Positions 1 through 5,687 of a DNA stretch of 5,926 bases are shown piece by piece; within the stretch, counting starts at the first letter, position 1; every line of letters begins with the position of its first letter. The notes under the pieces are model-generated. The model worked only from the letters and a program-made list of their open reading frames with translations. It was not told where the DNA came from and made no database searches. This stretch comes from Chloroflexota bacterium. Its GTDB lineage: Bacteria; Chloroflexota; Dehalococcoidia; DSTF01; JACRBR01. A program made the position numbers and the translations under genes. The stretch lies in assembly GCA_021813085.1 (NCBI GenBank), contig JAKAMA010000166.1:1-5926 (forward strand). Reading direction: 5' to 3'.

Positions 1-360
1 GTCGAAGACGCCGTAGTTCGGCAGAAACTGCTTGCGATAGCGCGCGACGAGGCGGCCGTCGGAGATGATCGCAGCGGCGTTGTAGATGTCGCCGTCCATG
101 TCGACGAAGCCGACGATCGAGGCGATGCCGCGCGTCGCGGCGACGACCTCATCGAGCGCGCGCAGGTTGTCGGCGACGAAGGAGCGGCGGAGCACCAGGT
201 CCTCCGGCGGGTAGCCCGTGACCGCCAGCTCGGGGAAGGCGACGAGGTCGGCGCCGAGCGCGCGCGCCCGCTCCGTCCACTCGATGATCCGGGCGGCATT
301 CCCCGCGAGGTCGCCGACCGTCGTATCGATCTGCGCCAGCGCGGCGCGGAGGGTGCGCAT
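1..360 (-). CDS. nadE: Glutamine-dependent NAD+ synthetase, N-terminal glutaminase domain (partial)
   Basis: The first 120 residues of a glutamine-dependent NAD+ synthetase; the rest lies beyond the left edge. The enzyme makes NAD+ from deamido-NAD+, ATP and ammonia, and this N-terminal nitrilase-fold domain releases the ammonia from glutamine. Visible are an alanine-glutamine-isoleucine start typical of the carbon-nitrogen hydrolase fold, a FPEL motif (residues 42-45) with the expected catalytic Glu44, and RKQFLPNYGVFD (109-120) with the expected catalytic Lys110. The NYGVFD run is characteristic of NadE rather than of general nitrilases. The catalytic Cys and the C-terminal synthetase domain lie outside the window. 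The ATG at 360-358 is preceded by a purine-rich AAAGGGA (minus strand, 365-371). It is transcribed divergently from the ABC transporter genes and looks metabolically unrelated to them. A single-domain amidase is the alternative, but the motif match makes it less likely. Confidence 0.9.
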   Translation of the reverse strand, partial: MRTLRAALAQIDTTVGDLAGNAARIIEWTERARALGADLVAFPELAVTGYPPEDLVLRRSFVADNLRALDEVVAATRGIASIVGFVDMDGDIYNAAAIISDGRLVARYRKQFLPNYGVFD

Positions 361-410
361 ACGTTCCCTTTCGCCTCGCCGATGATAGCGCGCGGGCGGC
401 CGTCGAGTTC

Positions 411-425
411 GTGTCAACGTGACAC
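411..425. promoter_or_regulatory. Operator-like inverted repeat GTGTCA-ACG-TGACAC
   Basis: A perfect 6-bp inverted repeat with a 3-bp spacer, in the gap between the divergent nadE and ABC transporter genes. On the minus strand it contains TTGACA (412-417), identical to the sigma70 -35 consensus. The nearest -10-like hexamer on that strand, TATCAT (382-387), is 24 bases away, too far for a standard promoter. Its symmetry and mixed base composition, against a GC-rich background, fit a binding site for a dimeric regulator. No regulator is encoded in the window and I cannot assign a family. One 6-bp-arm repeat can also occur by chance. Confidence 0.35.
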
Positions 426-486
426 TAAGCAGAACGTAGCAGGGAGCCGGCGCGAAGTCAACGCGCGTGGTGGTGGCGCGCGACCC

Positions 487-525
487 GCGCGGGCTGCCCT
501 ATGGCCGTATGGGAAGAGCCCGCGC
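487..525. repeat. Long imperfect intergenic hairpin
   Basis: GCGCGGGCT (487-495) is a perfect inverted match to AGCCCGCGC (517-525). Inside, CCC (497-499) can pair with GGG (511-513), and AT (501-502) with AT (509-510). The result is a nearly continuous 39-nt stem-loop. It has no T-rich tail, so it is not a convincing intrinsic terminator. It lies about 100 bases upstream of the ABC ATPase start. It may be a leader structure, an intergenic palindromic repeat, or a chance product of high G+C. Confidence 0.35.
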
Positions 526-535
526 TACGAGTGGG

Positions 536-547
536 CGAGGATCCTCG
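536..547. repeat. 12-bp perfect palindrome CGAGGATCCTCG
   Basis: A self-complementary 12-mer, ten bases after the 487-525 hairpin and about 25 bases upstream of the proposed -35 box of the ABC transporter operon. It could be an operator or the core of a degenerate intergenic repeat. About one such palindrome is expected by chance in a window of this size, so support is weak. Confidence 0.25.
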
Positions 548-572
548 TTCGCGGGGATGCCGCGGGCGTCCG

Positions 573-601
573 TTCCCAGGCGGGATCCGCCCTGCTATCC
601 T
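573..601 (+). promoter_or_regulatory. Candidate sigma70-like promoter of the ABC transporter operon
   Basis: TTCCCA (573-578) and TATCCT (596-601) are separated by exactly 17 bases, and each matches 4 of 6 consensus positions. Transcription would begin near 608, giving a leader of about 20 bases before the ribosome site AAAGG (619-623) and the TTG start at 629. The spacer holds a small inverted repeat, GGCGG-GAT-CCGCC (579-591). The spacing and placement are good, but the boxes are weak. Confidence 0.3.
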
Positions 602-628
602 TTCGTGAAGCATGGTTCAAAGGCCACG

Positions 629-1624
629 TTGAAGATTGCAGCCGCCCCCGGAGCCGCCGACCGCACGTTCGCCCCGACGCACCCCGCAGCGGTCGAGGTA
701 CGCGACCTCGTGTATCGCTACGGCGAGCGGCGGGCGCTCGACGGGCTGTCGCTGGCTGTGCCGGCAGGCGCGATCTTCGGCCTGCTCGGGCCCAACGGCT
801 CCGGCAAGAGCACGCTGCTCTCGGTCCTGATCGGCCGGCGCATCGCCGAGTCGGGCGAGGTCACCGTGCTGGGCGAGCCGCTCAGCAACCGCCAGCGAGC
901 GCGCATCGGCATGGTCTTCCAGGAGCCCTCGCTCGACCCGCAGATGACGGTCGGCGAGACGATGGACCTGCAGGCCCGGATGTTCGGCCTCCGGCGCGAC
1001 GCTGGCGCCGCCCGGACGCGTGCGCTGCTCGACCGCGTCGACCTCGCGGACCGCGCGGACGCGCTCACCGCGACCCTCTCGGGCGGCATGAAGCGGCGGC
1101 TCGAGCTGGCGCGCGCGCTCCTCAACAGCCCGGAGCTGCTGCTCCTCGACGAGCCGACGCTGGCGCTCGATCCCGACTCGCGGCTGCGGTTATGGGAGCA
1201 CCTGCTCGAAGCGAACGCGGAAGGCTGTACGCTGCTGCTGGCGACGAACGACGTCGCCGAGGCGGAACGCTACTGCCGGACGGTGGCGCTGCTCGACGAG
1301 GGCAGGCTCGTCGCGCAGGGCTTGCCCGAAGACCTCAAGCGCGACCTCCGGCACGAGTCCGTGCGCATCGAATGGGTGGAGGAGCCTTCGGATGAGGTCG
1401 CGATGATGGAGGCCTGGCCGGGGGTCGGCCACGTGCGGCTCGCCGGCCACACGACGCACGTCACGGTGGACGAGGCGAGCCCGTTCCTGGCGCGGCTCTT
1501 CCAGCAGACGGGCGACCGCGTGCGCGGCGTGCGGATCGAGGCGACGACGCTCGAGGATGTCTACTTCCAGCTCGTCGGCCGCGGCATCACGTCGCCCGCC
1601 GGGGCAGAGGGCGGTGCGTCGTGA
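629..1624 (+). CDS. ABC transporter ATP-binding protein, DrrA/CcmA-like exporter type
   Basis: A 331-residue ATPase that should power the permease encoded immediately downstream. Motifs, numbered from the TTG start: Walker A GPNGSGKST (54-62), Q-loop FQEPSLD (97-103), signature LSGGMKRRL (150-158), Walker B LLLLDEP (170-176) and D-loop LALD (178-181). A C-terminal extension of about 100 residues ends in LEDVYFQLVGRG, as in DrrA-type exporters. The switch histidine usually seen in the TTHD segment is Asn207 (ATND). The open frame continues upstream to 467, but those residues are low-complexity Arg/Pro/Gly. TTG at 629 is preferred because AAAGG lies five bases before it and the ABC domain begins about 20 residues later. 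GTG at 605 is an alternative with no ribosome site. The gene ends in a GTGA overlap with the permease gene. The substrate is unknown; oxidase-cluster neighbours allow a role in copper or oxidase maturation, but only by inference. Confidence 0.9.
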   Translation: MKIAAAPGAADRTFAPTHPAAVEVRDLVYRYGERRALDGLSLAVPAGAIFGLLGPNGSGKSTLLSVLIGRRIAESGEVTVLGEPLSNRQRARIGMVFQEPSLDPQMTVGETMDLQARMFGLRRDAGAARTRALLDRVDLADRADALTATLSGGMKRRLELARALLNSPELLLLDEPTLALDPDSRLRLWEHLLEANAEGCTLLLATNDVAEAERYCRTVALLDEGRLVAQGLPEDLKRDLRHESVRIEWVEEPSDEVAMMEAWPGVGHVRLAGHTTHVTVDEASPFLARLFQQTGDRVRGVRIEATTLEDVYFQLVGRGITSPAGAEGGAS

Positions 1625-2400
1625 ATCAGGCGACCGCGATCGTCGCGCTGATGAAGCGCGACCTGCGTGCGTTCCTGCGCTCGCGCTCGCAGCTCTACTC
1701 GTCAGTGCTGTTCCCGCTGATGCTGCTGGCGATCCTGGGGACGGGCGTGTCGGACGGGCTGGACCCGAAGCACATCCGCGACTACGTGACCTTCCTGACG
1801 CCGGGGATGATCGCCATGACGGCGGTGTTCTCGTCGACGTTCTCGAGCGCCTCGTACTACCAGGACCGGGACTCCGGCGTGCTCAAGGTGCTCCTGGCGT
1901 CGCCGCACTCGCCGCGCGTCATCCTGCTGGGCAAGACGCTGAGCGCGGTGGTGATCGGCGCGGTGCAGGCGCTGCTCGTGCTCGCGGTCGCGGCGGCGAT
2001 CCCGGCGATCCACTTCCGGTGGCAGTACGGCGTCGCATGGAGCCTGCTGGCGGCCGTCTTCGCGATCGTCGTGCTCAACCTGTTCCTCTCCGGGCTGGGG
2101 CAGTTGCTGGCGTCGAAGATCCGGACGATGCAGGGGTTCCACCTGGTGATGAACCTGGTGCTCTTCCCGTTCCTCTTCTTCTCCGGCGCCTTCTTCCCGC
2201 TGACGGACCTGCCCGTCTGGCTGAAGGTGCTCGGGCGGCTCAATCCGCTCTCGTACGGGGTCGACATGATGCACCTGGCGCTCTACGCCAACGGCGACGG
2301 CGGCTACTTCGGGCTGCCGATGGACCTCGCCGTGCTCACCGCCCTGGCGGTGGCGGTGTTCTATTTCGGGACGAGCCGTAGCGTCAGCCCGGACCGATGA
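1621..2400 (+). CDS. ABC-2 type transporter permease
   Basis: A 259-residue integral membrane partner of the preceding ATPase. Six hydrophobic segments are visible, at roughly 27-43, 57-77, 104-128, 138-162, 174-193 and 236-251, the standard ABC-2 permease layout. Between helices 2 and 3 lies the family signature, in which an RDSGVLKVLLASP run leads to RVILLGK (83-105). Before the last helix comes the equally typical SGAFFPL...LNPLSYGVDMMH segment (188-218). The GTG start at 1621 overlaps the ATPase stop by four bases, with AGAGGG nine bases upstream, so the two are almost certainly translationally coupled and form one exporter as a dimer of each chain. Size and architecture fit DrrB/NodJ-like permeases. 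Nothing in the sequence reveals the substrate, which could be a lipid, drug, haem-related molecule or metal complex. Confidence 0.9.
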   Translation: MNQATAIVALMKRDLRAFLRSRSQLYSSVLFPLMLLAILGTGVSDGLDPKHIRDYVTFLTPGMIAMTAVFSSTFSSASYYQDRDSGVLKVLLASPHSPRVILLGKTLSAVVIGAVQALLVLAVAAAIPAIHFRWQYGVAWSLLAAVFAIVVLNLFLSGLGQLLASKIRTMQGFHLVMNLVLFPFLFFSGAFFPLTDLPVWLKVLGRLNPLSYGVDMMHLALYANGDGGYFGLPMDLAVLTALAVAVFYFGTSRSVSPDR

Positions 2401-2435
2401 TGCGCATTCCGCGACAGGTGGCGTCGGTATGGAGT

Positions 2436-2458
2436 GGGCGGGCACGCGGGCCCGTCCC
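2436..2458. repeat. Short palindromic element between permease and lipoprotein genes
   Basis: GGGCGGGC (2436-2443) pairs with GCCCGTCCC (2450-2458) with a single bulged T and a six-base loop. It lies between the permease stop and the preferred lipoprotein start. There is no T-run, so it is not an evident terminator. It could be a small mobile palindromic repeat or an mRNA structure that adjusts expression of the downstream gene relative to the transporter. Its presence argues against translation starting at 2397. Confidence 0.3.
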
Positions 2459-2486
2459 TACGCCCGCGCGCGGGGCGCCGCCGGCG

Positions 2487-3464
2487 ATGATGCGCGCGGC
2501 GGTGCTCGTGCTCGCCCTGGCGGCGGCCGTCGTCGCGGCGTGCGGCGGTGGGTCGTCGAGCGCTTCGGGCGTCGTGTTCCCGACCGTGATCTCGCTCGGC
2601 GGCTGCGACGTCTGCCCGGCGATCCGTAACACGACGCTCGGCGTCGGCCTGAACCGCGTCGTGATCGGGCTGGACGACGCGAAGCTGCAGCCGATCCTCG
2701 ATGCGCAGGTCCACGTGCGGTTCTACGACCTGACCGGCAGGAAGCCGGTCTTCAGCTCGCAGACCGGCACGACGTTCGAGCCGGTGCAGCTCTCGTTCAT
2801 CAACGAAGACGCGCACAACCAAAAGGTGGTGACGGGCAACGACGGCGTGTACGTGGCCTACGCGACGTTCGACCGCGCCGGCACCTGGGGCGCGCAGATC
2901 GATGTGACGCGCGCAGGCAAGAAGCTCAAGCCGATCCCGTACACCTTCACGGTGCTCGAGCGGACGCCGGAGCCGGCCATCGGCGACCCGGCGCCGCCGA
3001 GCCGCCAGATCACGCTCGCCAACGTCCGCGACATCAGCGAGATCGACTCCTCGTTCCCGCCGCGCCCGGCCATGCACGAGATCACCGTCGCCGACGCGCT
3101 GAAGACGGGGAAGCCGATCGTCGTGGCGTTCGCGACGCCCGCGTTCTGCACGTCGCGCACGTGCGGGCCGATCATGGACACCGTCATGGACCCGCTGGCG
3201 GCGAAGTACGCGGGCCGGGCGATCTTCATCCACATCGAGCCGTACGACCTGCGGGCTCTGCGCGACACCGGACAGCAGATCCCCGTGCCGGCGATGCGCC
3301 AGTGGGGGTTGCAGTCGGAGCCGTGGGTCTTCGTCATCGACCGGCAGGGCAGGATCGCCGCGAAGTACGAGGGCATCGCCACGGCCGCCGAGGTGGGACA
3401 GGCGCTCCAGCGGGTGCTGGCGCAGGCCCCGGCGACGCCCGTGGCGGCTTCCCCGACGCCGTAG
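2487..3464 (+). CDS. Lipoprotein with FixH/YtkA-like and thioredoxin-like (C-x4-C) domains
   Basis: A 325-residue predicted surface lipoprotein, numbered from ATG 2487. A short hydrophobic signal ends in the lipobox VAAC, so Cys19 would be lipidated and exposed outside the membrane. A CDVC pair (Cys40, Cys43) follows. Residues about 55-158 are beta-rich, with a GVYVAYATFDRAGTWGAQIDV stretch resembling FixH/YtkA or other Ig-like extracytoplasmic domains. Residues about 197-312 look like a thioredoxin fold: strand VVAFATP, CTSRTCGP with Cys221 and Cys226, and EPWVFVIDRQG with a probable cis-proline at 279. The cysteine spacing is C-x4-C, unlike thioredoxin (CxxC) or SCO1 (CxxxC). The tail is Ala/Pro-rich. 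A thiol-disulphide or copper-chaperone role for the oxidase is plausible but unproven. An in-frame ATG at 2397 overlaps the permease stop (ATGA), but would put 30 Arg/Pro-rich residues before the signal; neither start has a clear ribosome site. Confidence 0.8.
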   Translation: MMRAAVLVLALAAAVVAACGGGSSSASGVVFPTVISLGGCDVCPAIRNTTLGVGLNRVVIGLDDAKLQPILDAQVHVRFYDLTGRKPVFSSQTGTTFEPVQLSFINEDAHNQKVVTGNDGVYVAYATFDRAGTWGAQIDVTRAGKKLKPIPYTFTVLERTPEPAIGDPAPPSRQITLANVRDISEIDSSFPPRPAMHEITVADALKTGKPIVVAFATPAFCTSRTCGPIMDTVMDPLAAKYAGRAIFIHIEPYDLRALRDTGQQIPVPAMRQWGLQSEPWVFVIDRQGRIAAKYEGIATAAEVGQALQRVLAQAPATPVAASPTP

Positions 3465-3558
3465 CCACGGCTCTTCCGCCAGAGATGGTCAGCGGGTAGG
3501 ATCTGGTGGCTCTCGGGCCGAGGGGATTCGCGCGCGGCGCGATGGAATCGCAGCGTAC

Positions 3559-3564
3559 AGGGGA
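3559..3564 (+). promoter_or_regulatory. Ribosome binding site of the cupredoxin gene
   Basis: AGGGGA five bases before ATG 3570 is the best Shine-Dalgarno match in the window. It fixes this start and implies strong independent translation, although the gene follows the lipoprotein after a 105-base gap. No convincing terminator or promoter is seen in that gap. Confidence 0.6.
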
Positions 3565-3569
3565 AGGGC

Positions 3570-4535
3570 ATGGAGCAGGTACAGAGAGTGCTCGTCGAGG
3601 TCACCGCGGCGGCGAGCGACGCCGTCATCGGGGACGTGGAAGCCCACCGCGACGTGGCCCGCCGCCAGCCGGGCTTCCGCGGCATGAGCATCGCCCGGTC
3701 GGAGACGCCCGGCGGGAACACCCTGCTCTCCGTGGAGACGCGCTGGCGGGACAACAACAGCCTCGCGGACTACGCCTCGCAGCAGCCGAACGTGGAGAGC
3801 GTGATCCGCGGCCATAGCGCCGAGATCGTGGCGAATTCGCTCGAGGTGCGGCGGCTGGAGGCGGTCGGCGAGGAGGAAGCGGAGCCTTCGGGGCCGGTGT
3901 ACGAGCGCATGGCGTTCGCGCTCTTCGTGCCCATAGGCGTACTGGTCTTCGCGCTGCTGGTGATCTACGGGCTTTCGCGCATCTACCTGGCGCTGAACCC
4001 GCACGTCGCGACCCCGCTCGCGGCGATCGTCGCCATCGGCATCCTCGGCGTCTGCGGGTACATCGCCGCGCACCCGATGATCCAGCGCTGGCAGGTGGCG
4101 ACCATCGTCGGTGCCGTGGCCGCGCTGCTGCTGGGTGGCGGCATCTACGCCGGCGTGAACGGCAAGCACCCTGTCGAGGTCCCGCCATCGGTGCAGGCGG
4201 CCGCCCGCGCGACGGCGCCGGCCGCGGGCGGACCGACGGCCGTGCCGGGGGCGCTCCTGATCACGACCCCGTCGGACACGAAGTTCGACAAGAGCGAGCT
4301 GACGGCGAAGGCCGGGACGCAGGTGACCGTCACGTACGACAACAAGAGCGACATCATCCACGACATCCGCTTCTTCAACGGGCCGGACGCGAAGTCCCCG
4401 TCGCTGGCGGCGACGAAGCTCGGCAAGAACGACTCCCAGACGATCACCTTCACGGCGCCGAGCACTCCGGGAAAGTACTTCTTCCACTGCGACGCGCACC
4501 CGACGCTCATGACGGGGTTCCTGATCGTCAACTAG
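3570..4535 (+). CDS. ABM-like domain / three-helix membrane / cupredoxin fusion protein
   Basis: A 321-residue protein in three parts. Residues 1-98 resemble an antibiotic-biosynthesis-monooxygenase (ABM) type ferredoxin-like domain, with a QPGFRGMSIARS turn (33-44), a strand ending at Trp59 and the helix SLADYASQ. Three hydrophobic segments follow at about 114-136, 147-168 and 176-196. After an Ala/Pro-rich linker (about 205-227), residues 228-321 form a plastocyanin-like domain. Type-1 copper ligands are apparent: His264 (IIHDI), Cys307, His310 and Met314 in FHCDAHPTLM. An odd number of helices with charged residues at the N end puts the ABM domain in the cytoplasm and the copper domain outside. 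The cupredoxin could carry electrons to the oxidase or hold copper. The ABM part lacks the full IsdG haem-oxygenase set (Tyr68 sits where Trp is expected), so its activity is unknown. A strong hairpin terminator follows the stop. Confidence 0.85.
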   Translation: MEQVQRVLVEVTAAASDAVIGDVEAHRDVARRQPGFRGMSIARSETPGGNTLLSVETRWRDNNSLADYASQQPNVESVIRGHSAEIVANSLEVRRLEAVGEEEAEPSGPVYERMAFALFVPIGVLVFALLVIYGLSRIYLALNPHVATPLAAIVAIGILGVCGYIAAHPMIQRWQVATIVGAVAALLLGGGIYAGVNGKHPVEVPPSVQAAARATAPAAGGPTAVPGALLITTPSDTKFDKSELTAKAGTQVTVTYDNKSDIIHDIRFFNGPDAKSPSLAATKLGKNDSQTITFTAPSTPGKYFFHCDAHPTLMTGFLIVN

Positions 4536-4565
4536 GGTCGCCGGCTCCCCTTCCGAACGCGCACA

Positions 4566-4596
4566 GAGCGCCCGCAATGCGGGCGCTTCTCGTTGT
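4566..4596 (+). terminator. Intrinsic terminator after the cupredoxin gene
   Basis: AGCGCCCGC (4567-4575), loop AAT, then GCGGGCGCT (4579-4587) form a perfect 9-bp stem with a 3-base loop, extended by one G-T pair. A T-enriched tail (TCTCGTTGT) follows. It begins about 30 bases after the stop at 4535 and should end the plus-strand operon. The opposite strand lacks a comparable T-rich tail, so it is less likely to serve ctaG. Confidence 0.75.
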
Positions 4597-4622
4597 GGCG
4601 CTGAACGGGACGGCAACGGGAT

Positions 4623-4658
4623 CCGCGCGTACTCGTATGCGCGGGCATGGATACGCGC
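4623..4658. repeat. Overlapping alternative hairpins in the convergent intergenic region
   Basis: CCGCGCGTA (4623-4631) can fold with TATGCGCGG (4636-4644) around a CTCG tetraloop, using one G-T pair. GCGCGTA (4625-4631) can instead pair perfectly with TACGCGC (4652-4658). The two folds exclude each other. There is no T-run and no adjacent gene start, so a regulatory role is speculative. Confidence 0.3.
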
Positions 4659-4676
4659 TGGCTGAAAGGCCCGCGC

Positions 4677-4713
4677 CATGCGGTTGCCCGCGCCACGGGA
4701 GCACGGCGCCGCG
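4677..4713. repeat. Imperfect direct repeat, copy 1
   Basis: This 37-base unit begins with CATGCGGTTGC and ends with GGCGCCGCG; both ends recur exactly in copy 2, about 76 bases downstream. By hand alignment the copies agree at 27 of 37 positions with one gap. It lies in the non-coding stretch between the convergent cupredoxin and ctaG genes. Confidence 0.45.
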
Positions 4714-4753
4714 GAAGGCCCGCACCGCACGACGACGGCCCGGACCATTACGG

Positions 4754-4789
4754 CATGCGGTTGCGCGGCCCAGCACCCCGGGCGCCGCG
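4754..4789. repeat. Imperfect direct repeat, copy 2
   Basis: The second copy of the 36-37-base unit, with identical ends (CATGCGGTTGC and GGCGCCGCG) and a diverged centre. It finishes just past the ctaG stop on the minus strand. A small hairpin GGCGC-TCGCG-GCGCC (minus strand, 4781-4795) overlaps it but has no T-rich tail, so no standard ctaG terminator is seen. Confidence 0.45.
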
Positions 4790-4802
4790 AGCGCCGCGTG
4801 CG

Positions 4803-5687
4803 CTATCTGTGCGACAGGCCGAGCTGGTCGAGCTCCTCCTGGACGTCGGACCAGCGCGGGCCCTTCTCTTCGGCCTGGGAGTCGCGGTACCAGCGGAAGA
4901 AGGCGAGGCCGATGAACCACCAGATGACCAGCGCGCCGAACGTCTTCATGAGCCCGCCGGCGATCTGCTGGTCGGCGATCGGAGAGAGGCCCCAGAGGCG
5001 CGGCGCCTGCACGTACGGCGCGTAGATGGCGTGGTCGGCAAACGTGATGAACGAGGCGACGACCATCGGGATCAGCGACTGCACGAAGAGATAGGCCATC
5101 TGCATCGGGTACGAGATGCGCGGCAGCTCGGGGACGTCGCTGAGGATGGGCCACCACATGAGGATCGAGACCGCGACGAGGACGGCGTGCCACGTGAAGT
5201 GGAAGGGCTCGCTGCGCAGCGAGAGGTCGAGGACCGCCGGCAGGTGCAGCACGACGAACGTCATGTTGACGACGAAGAGGATGACGATCGGGTGCACAAG
5301 GACACGCGCCGCGGGCAGCACGCCGCGCACCCGGAGCGGCACCTGCCAGAGCCACGAGGGGATGCCCGCCAGGAGCAGGGGCGCCGCGACGAACGTGAGC
5401 ATCGTGTGCTCGAGCATGTGGACGCTCAGCAGGTACTGCTCGCCGATGTCGTGGATCGGCGTGCCGGCCGCGAGCCAGATCGTGAAGACGCCGCCGGAGA
5501 AGAGCCAGACCTGACGCCGCTTTACCCGCCCCGCATCGGAGGCGCTCTGGCGCAGCCAGATCACGGCGTAGAGGTAGAGCGCTTCGAGGACGATGCAGAA
5601 GAGCCACACGTCGGGGTGCAGGTGCCAGTGCCACCAGCCGGCCGTCGTCGTCGCAGGAGCGCCGTGGAGGATGGGGAGCAGCACCAT
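4803..5687 (-). CDS. ctaG: Cytochrome c oxidase assembly protein CtaG (caa3_CtaG family)
   Basis: A 294-residue polytopic membrane protein required in relatives for an active caa3-type cytochrome c oxidase, probably through copper delivery or maturation. Features are the N-terminal HWHLHPD (20-26), TPIHDIG (76-82), the family hallmark SVHMLEHTMLTFVAAPLLLAG (88-108), VHP (131-133), VVLHLP (145-150), the HFTWH pair (163-167) leading to MWWPIL (177-182), and ADQQIAGGLMK (238-248). About seven hydrophobic segments cover most of the chain, and conserved His residues (79, 90, 94, 132, 148, 163, 167) are candidate metal ligands. Length is normal for the family. The ATG at 5687-5685 has GAGG seven bases upstream (5695-5698). 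The gene follows the oxidase subunit IV gene by 97 bases on the same strand, matching the ctaF-ctaG order of Bacillus. It is distinct from the Cox11-type protein also called CtaG in Proteobacteria. Confidence 0.93.
   Translation of the reverse strand: MVLLPILHGAPATTTAGWWHWHLHPDVWLFCIVLEALYLYAVIWLRQSASDAGRVKRRQVWLFSGGVFTIWLAAGTPIHDIGEQYLLSVHMLEHTMLTFVAAPLLLAGIPSWLWQVPLRVRGVLPAARVLVHPIVILFVVNMTFVVLHLPAVLDLSLRSEPFHFTWHAVLVAVSILMWWPILSDVPELPRISYPMQMAYLFVQSLIPMVVASFITFADHAIYAPYVQAPRLWGLSPIADQQIAGGLMKTFGALVIWWFIGLAFFRWYRDSQAEEKGPRWSDVQEELDQLGLSHR

Noticed and set aside
467..628. Upstream extension of the ABC ATPase frame to an ATG-equivalent at 467
   Set aside because: The extra 54 residues are Arg/Gly/Pro-rich with no domain, would cover the hairpin, palindrome and promoter, and have no ribosome site. 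The TTG at 629 has a well-spaced AAAGG.
382..1395. Long overlapping plus-strand open frame
   Set aside because: It is an Arg/Ala/Pro-rich out-of-frame reading over the ABC ATPase, which has complete motifs in its own frame. Long empty frames are expected at this G+C.
3497..3502. TAGGAT as a -10 box for a separate cupredoxin promoter
   Set aside because: No acceptable -35 hexamer lies 16-18 bases upstream, and the gap is short enough for operon read-through.
3463..3511. AGCCAC/GTGGCT inverted repeat after the lipoprotein gene as a terminator
   Set aside because: The arms are only 6 bp, 37 bases apart, with no T-rich tail.
3489..4748. Long minus-strand open frame opposite the cupredoxin gene
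   Set aside because: Its composition is Arg/His/Val-rich low complexity with no recognisable motif. The opposite strand encodes a clear cupredoxin with copper ligands.
4577..4915. Plus-strand open frame of 112 residues in the convergent region
   Set aside because: It starts inside the terminator hairpin, runs into antisense ctaG, is Arg/Ala/Pro-rich, and has no ribosome site or recognisable domain.
4528..5634. Long minus-strand open frame in another frame over ctaG
   Set aside because: It is an out-of-frame shadow of ctaG. The ctaG frame carries the family motifs and a normal start and ribosome site.
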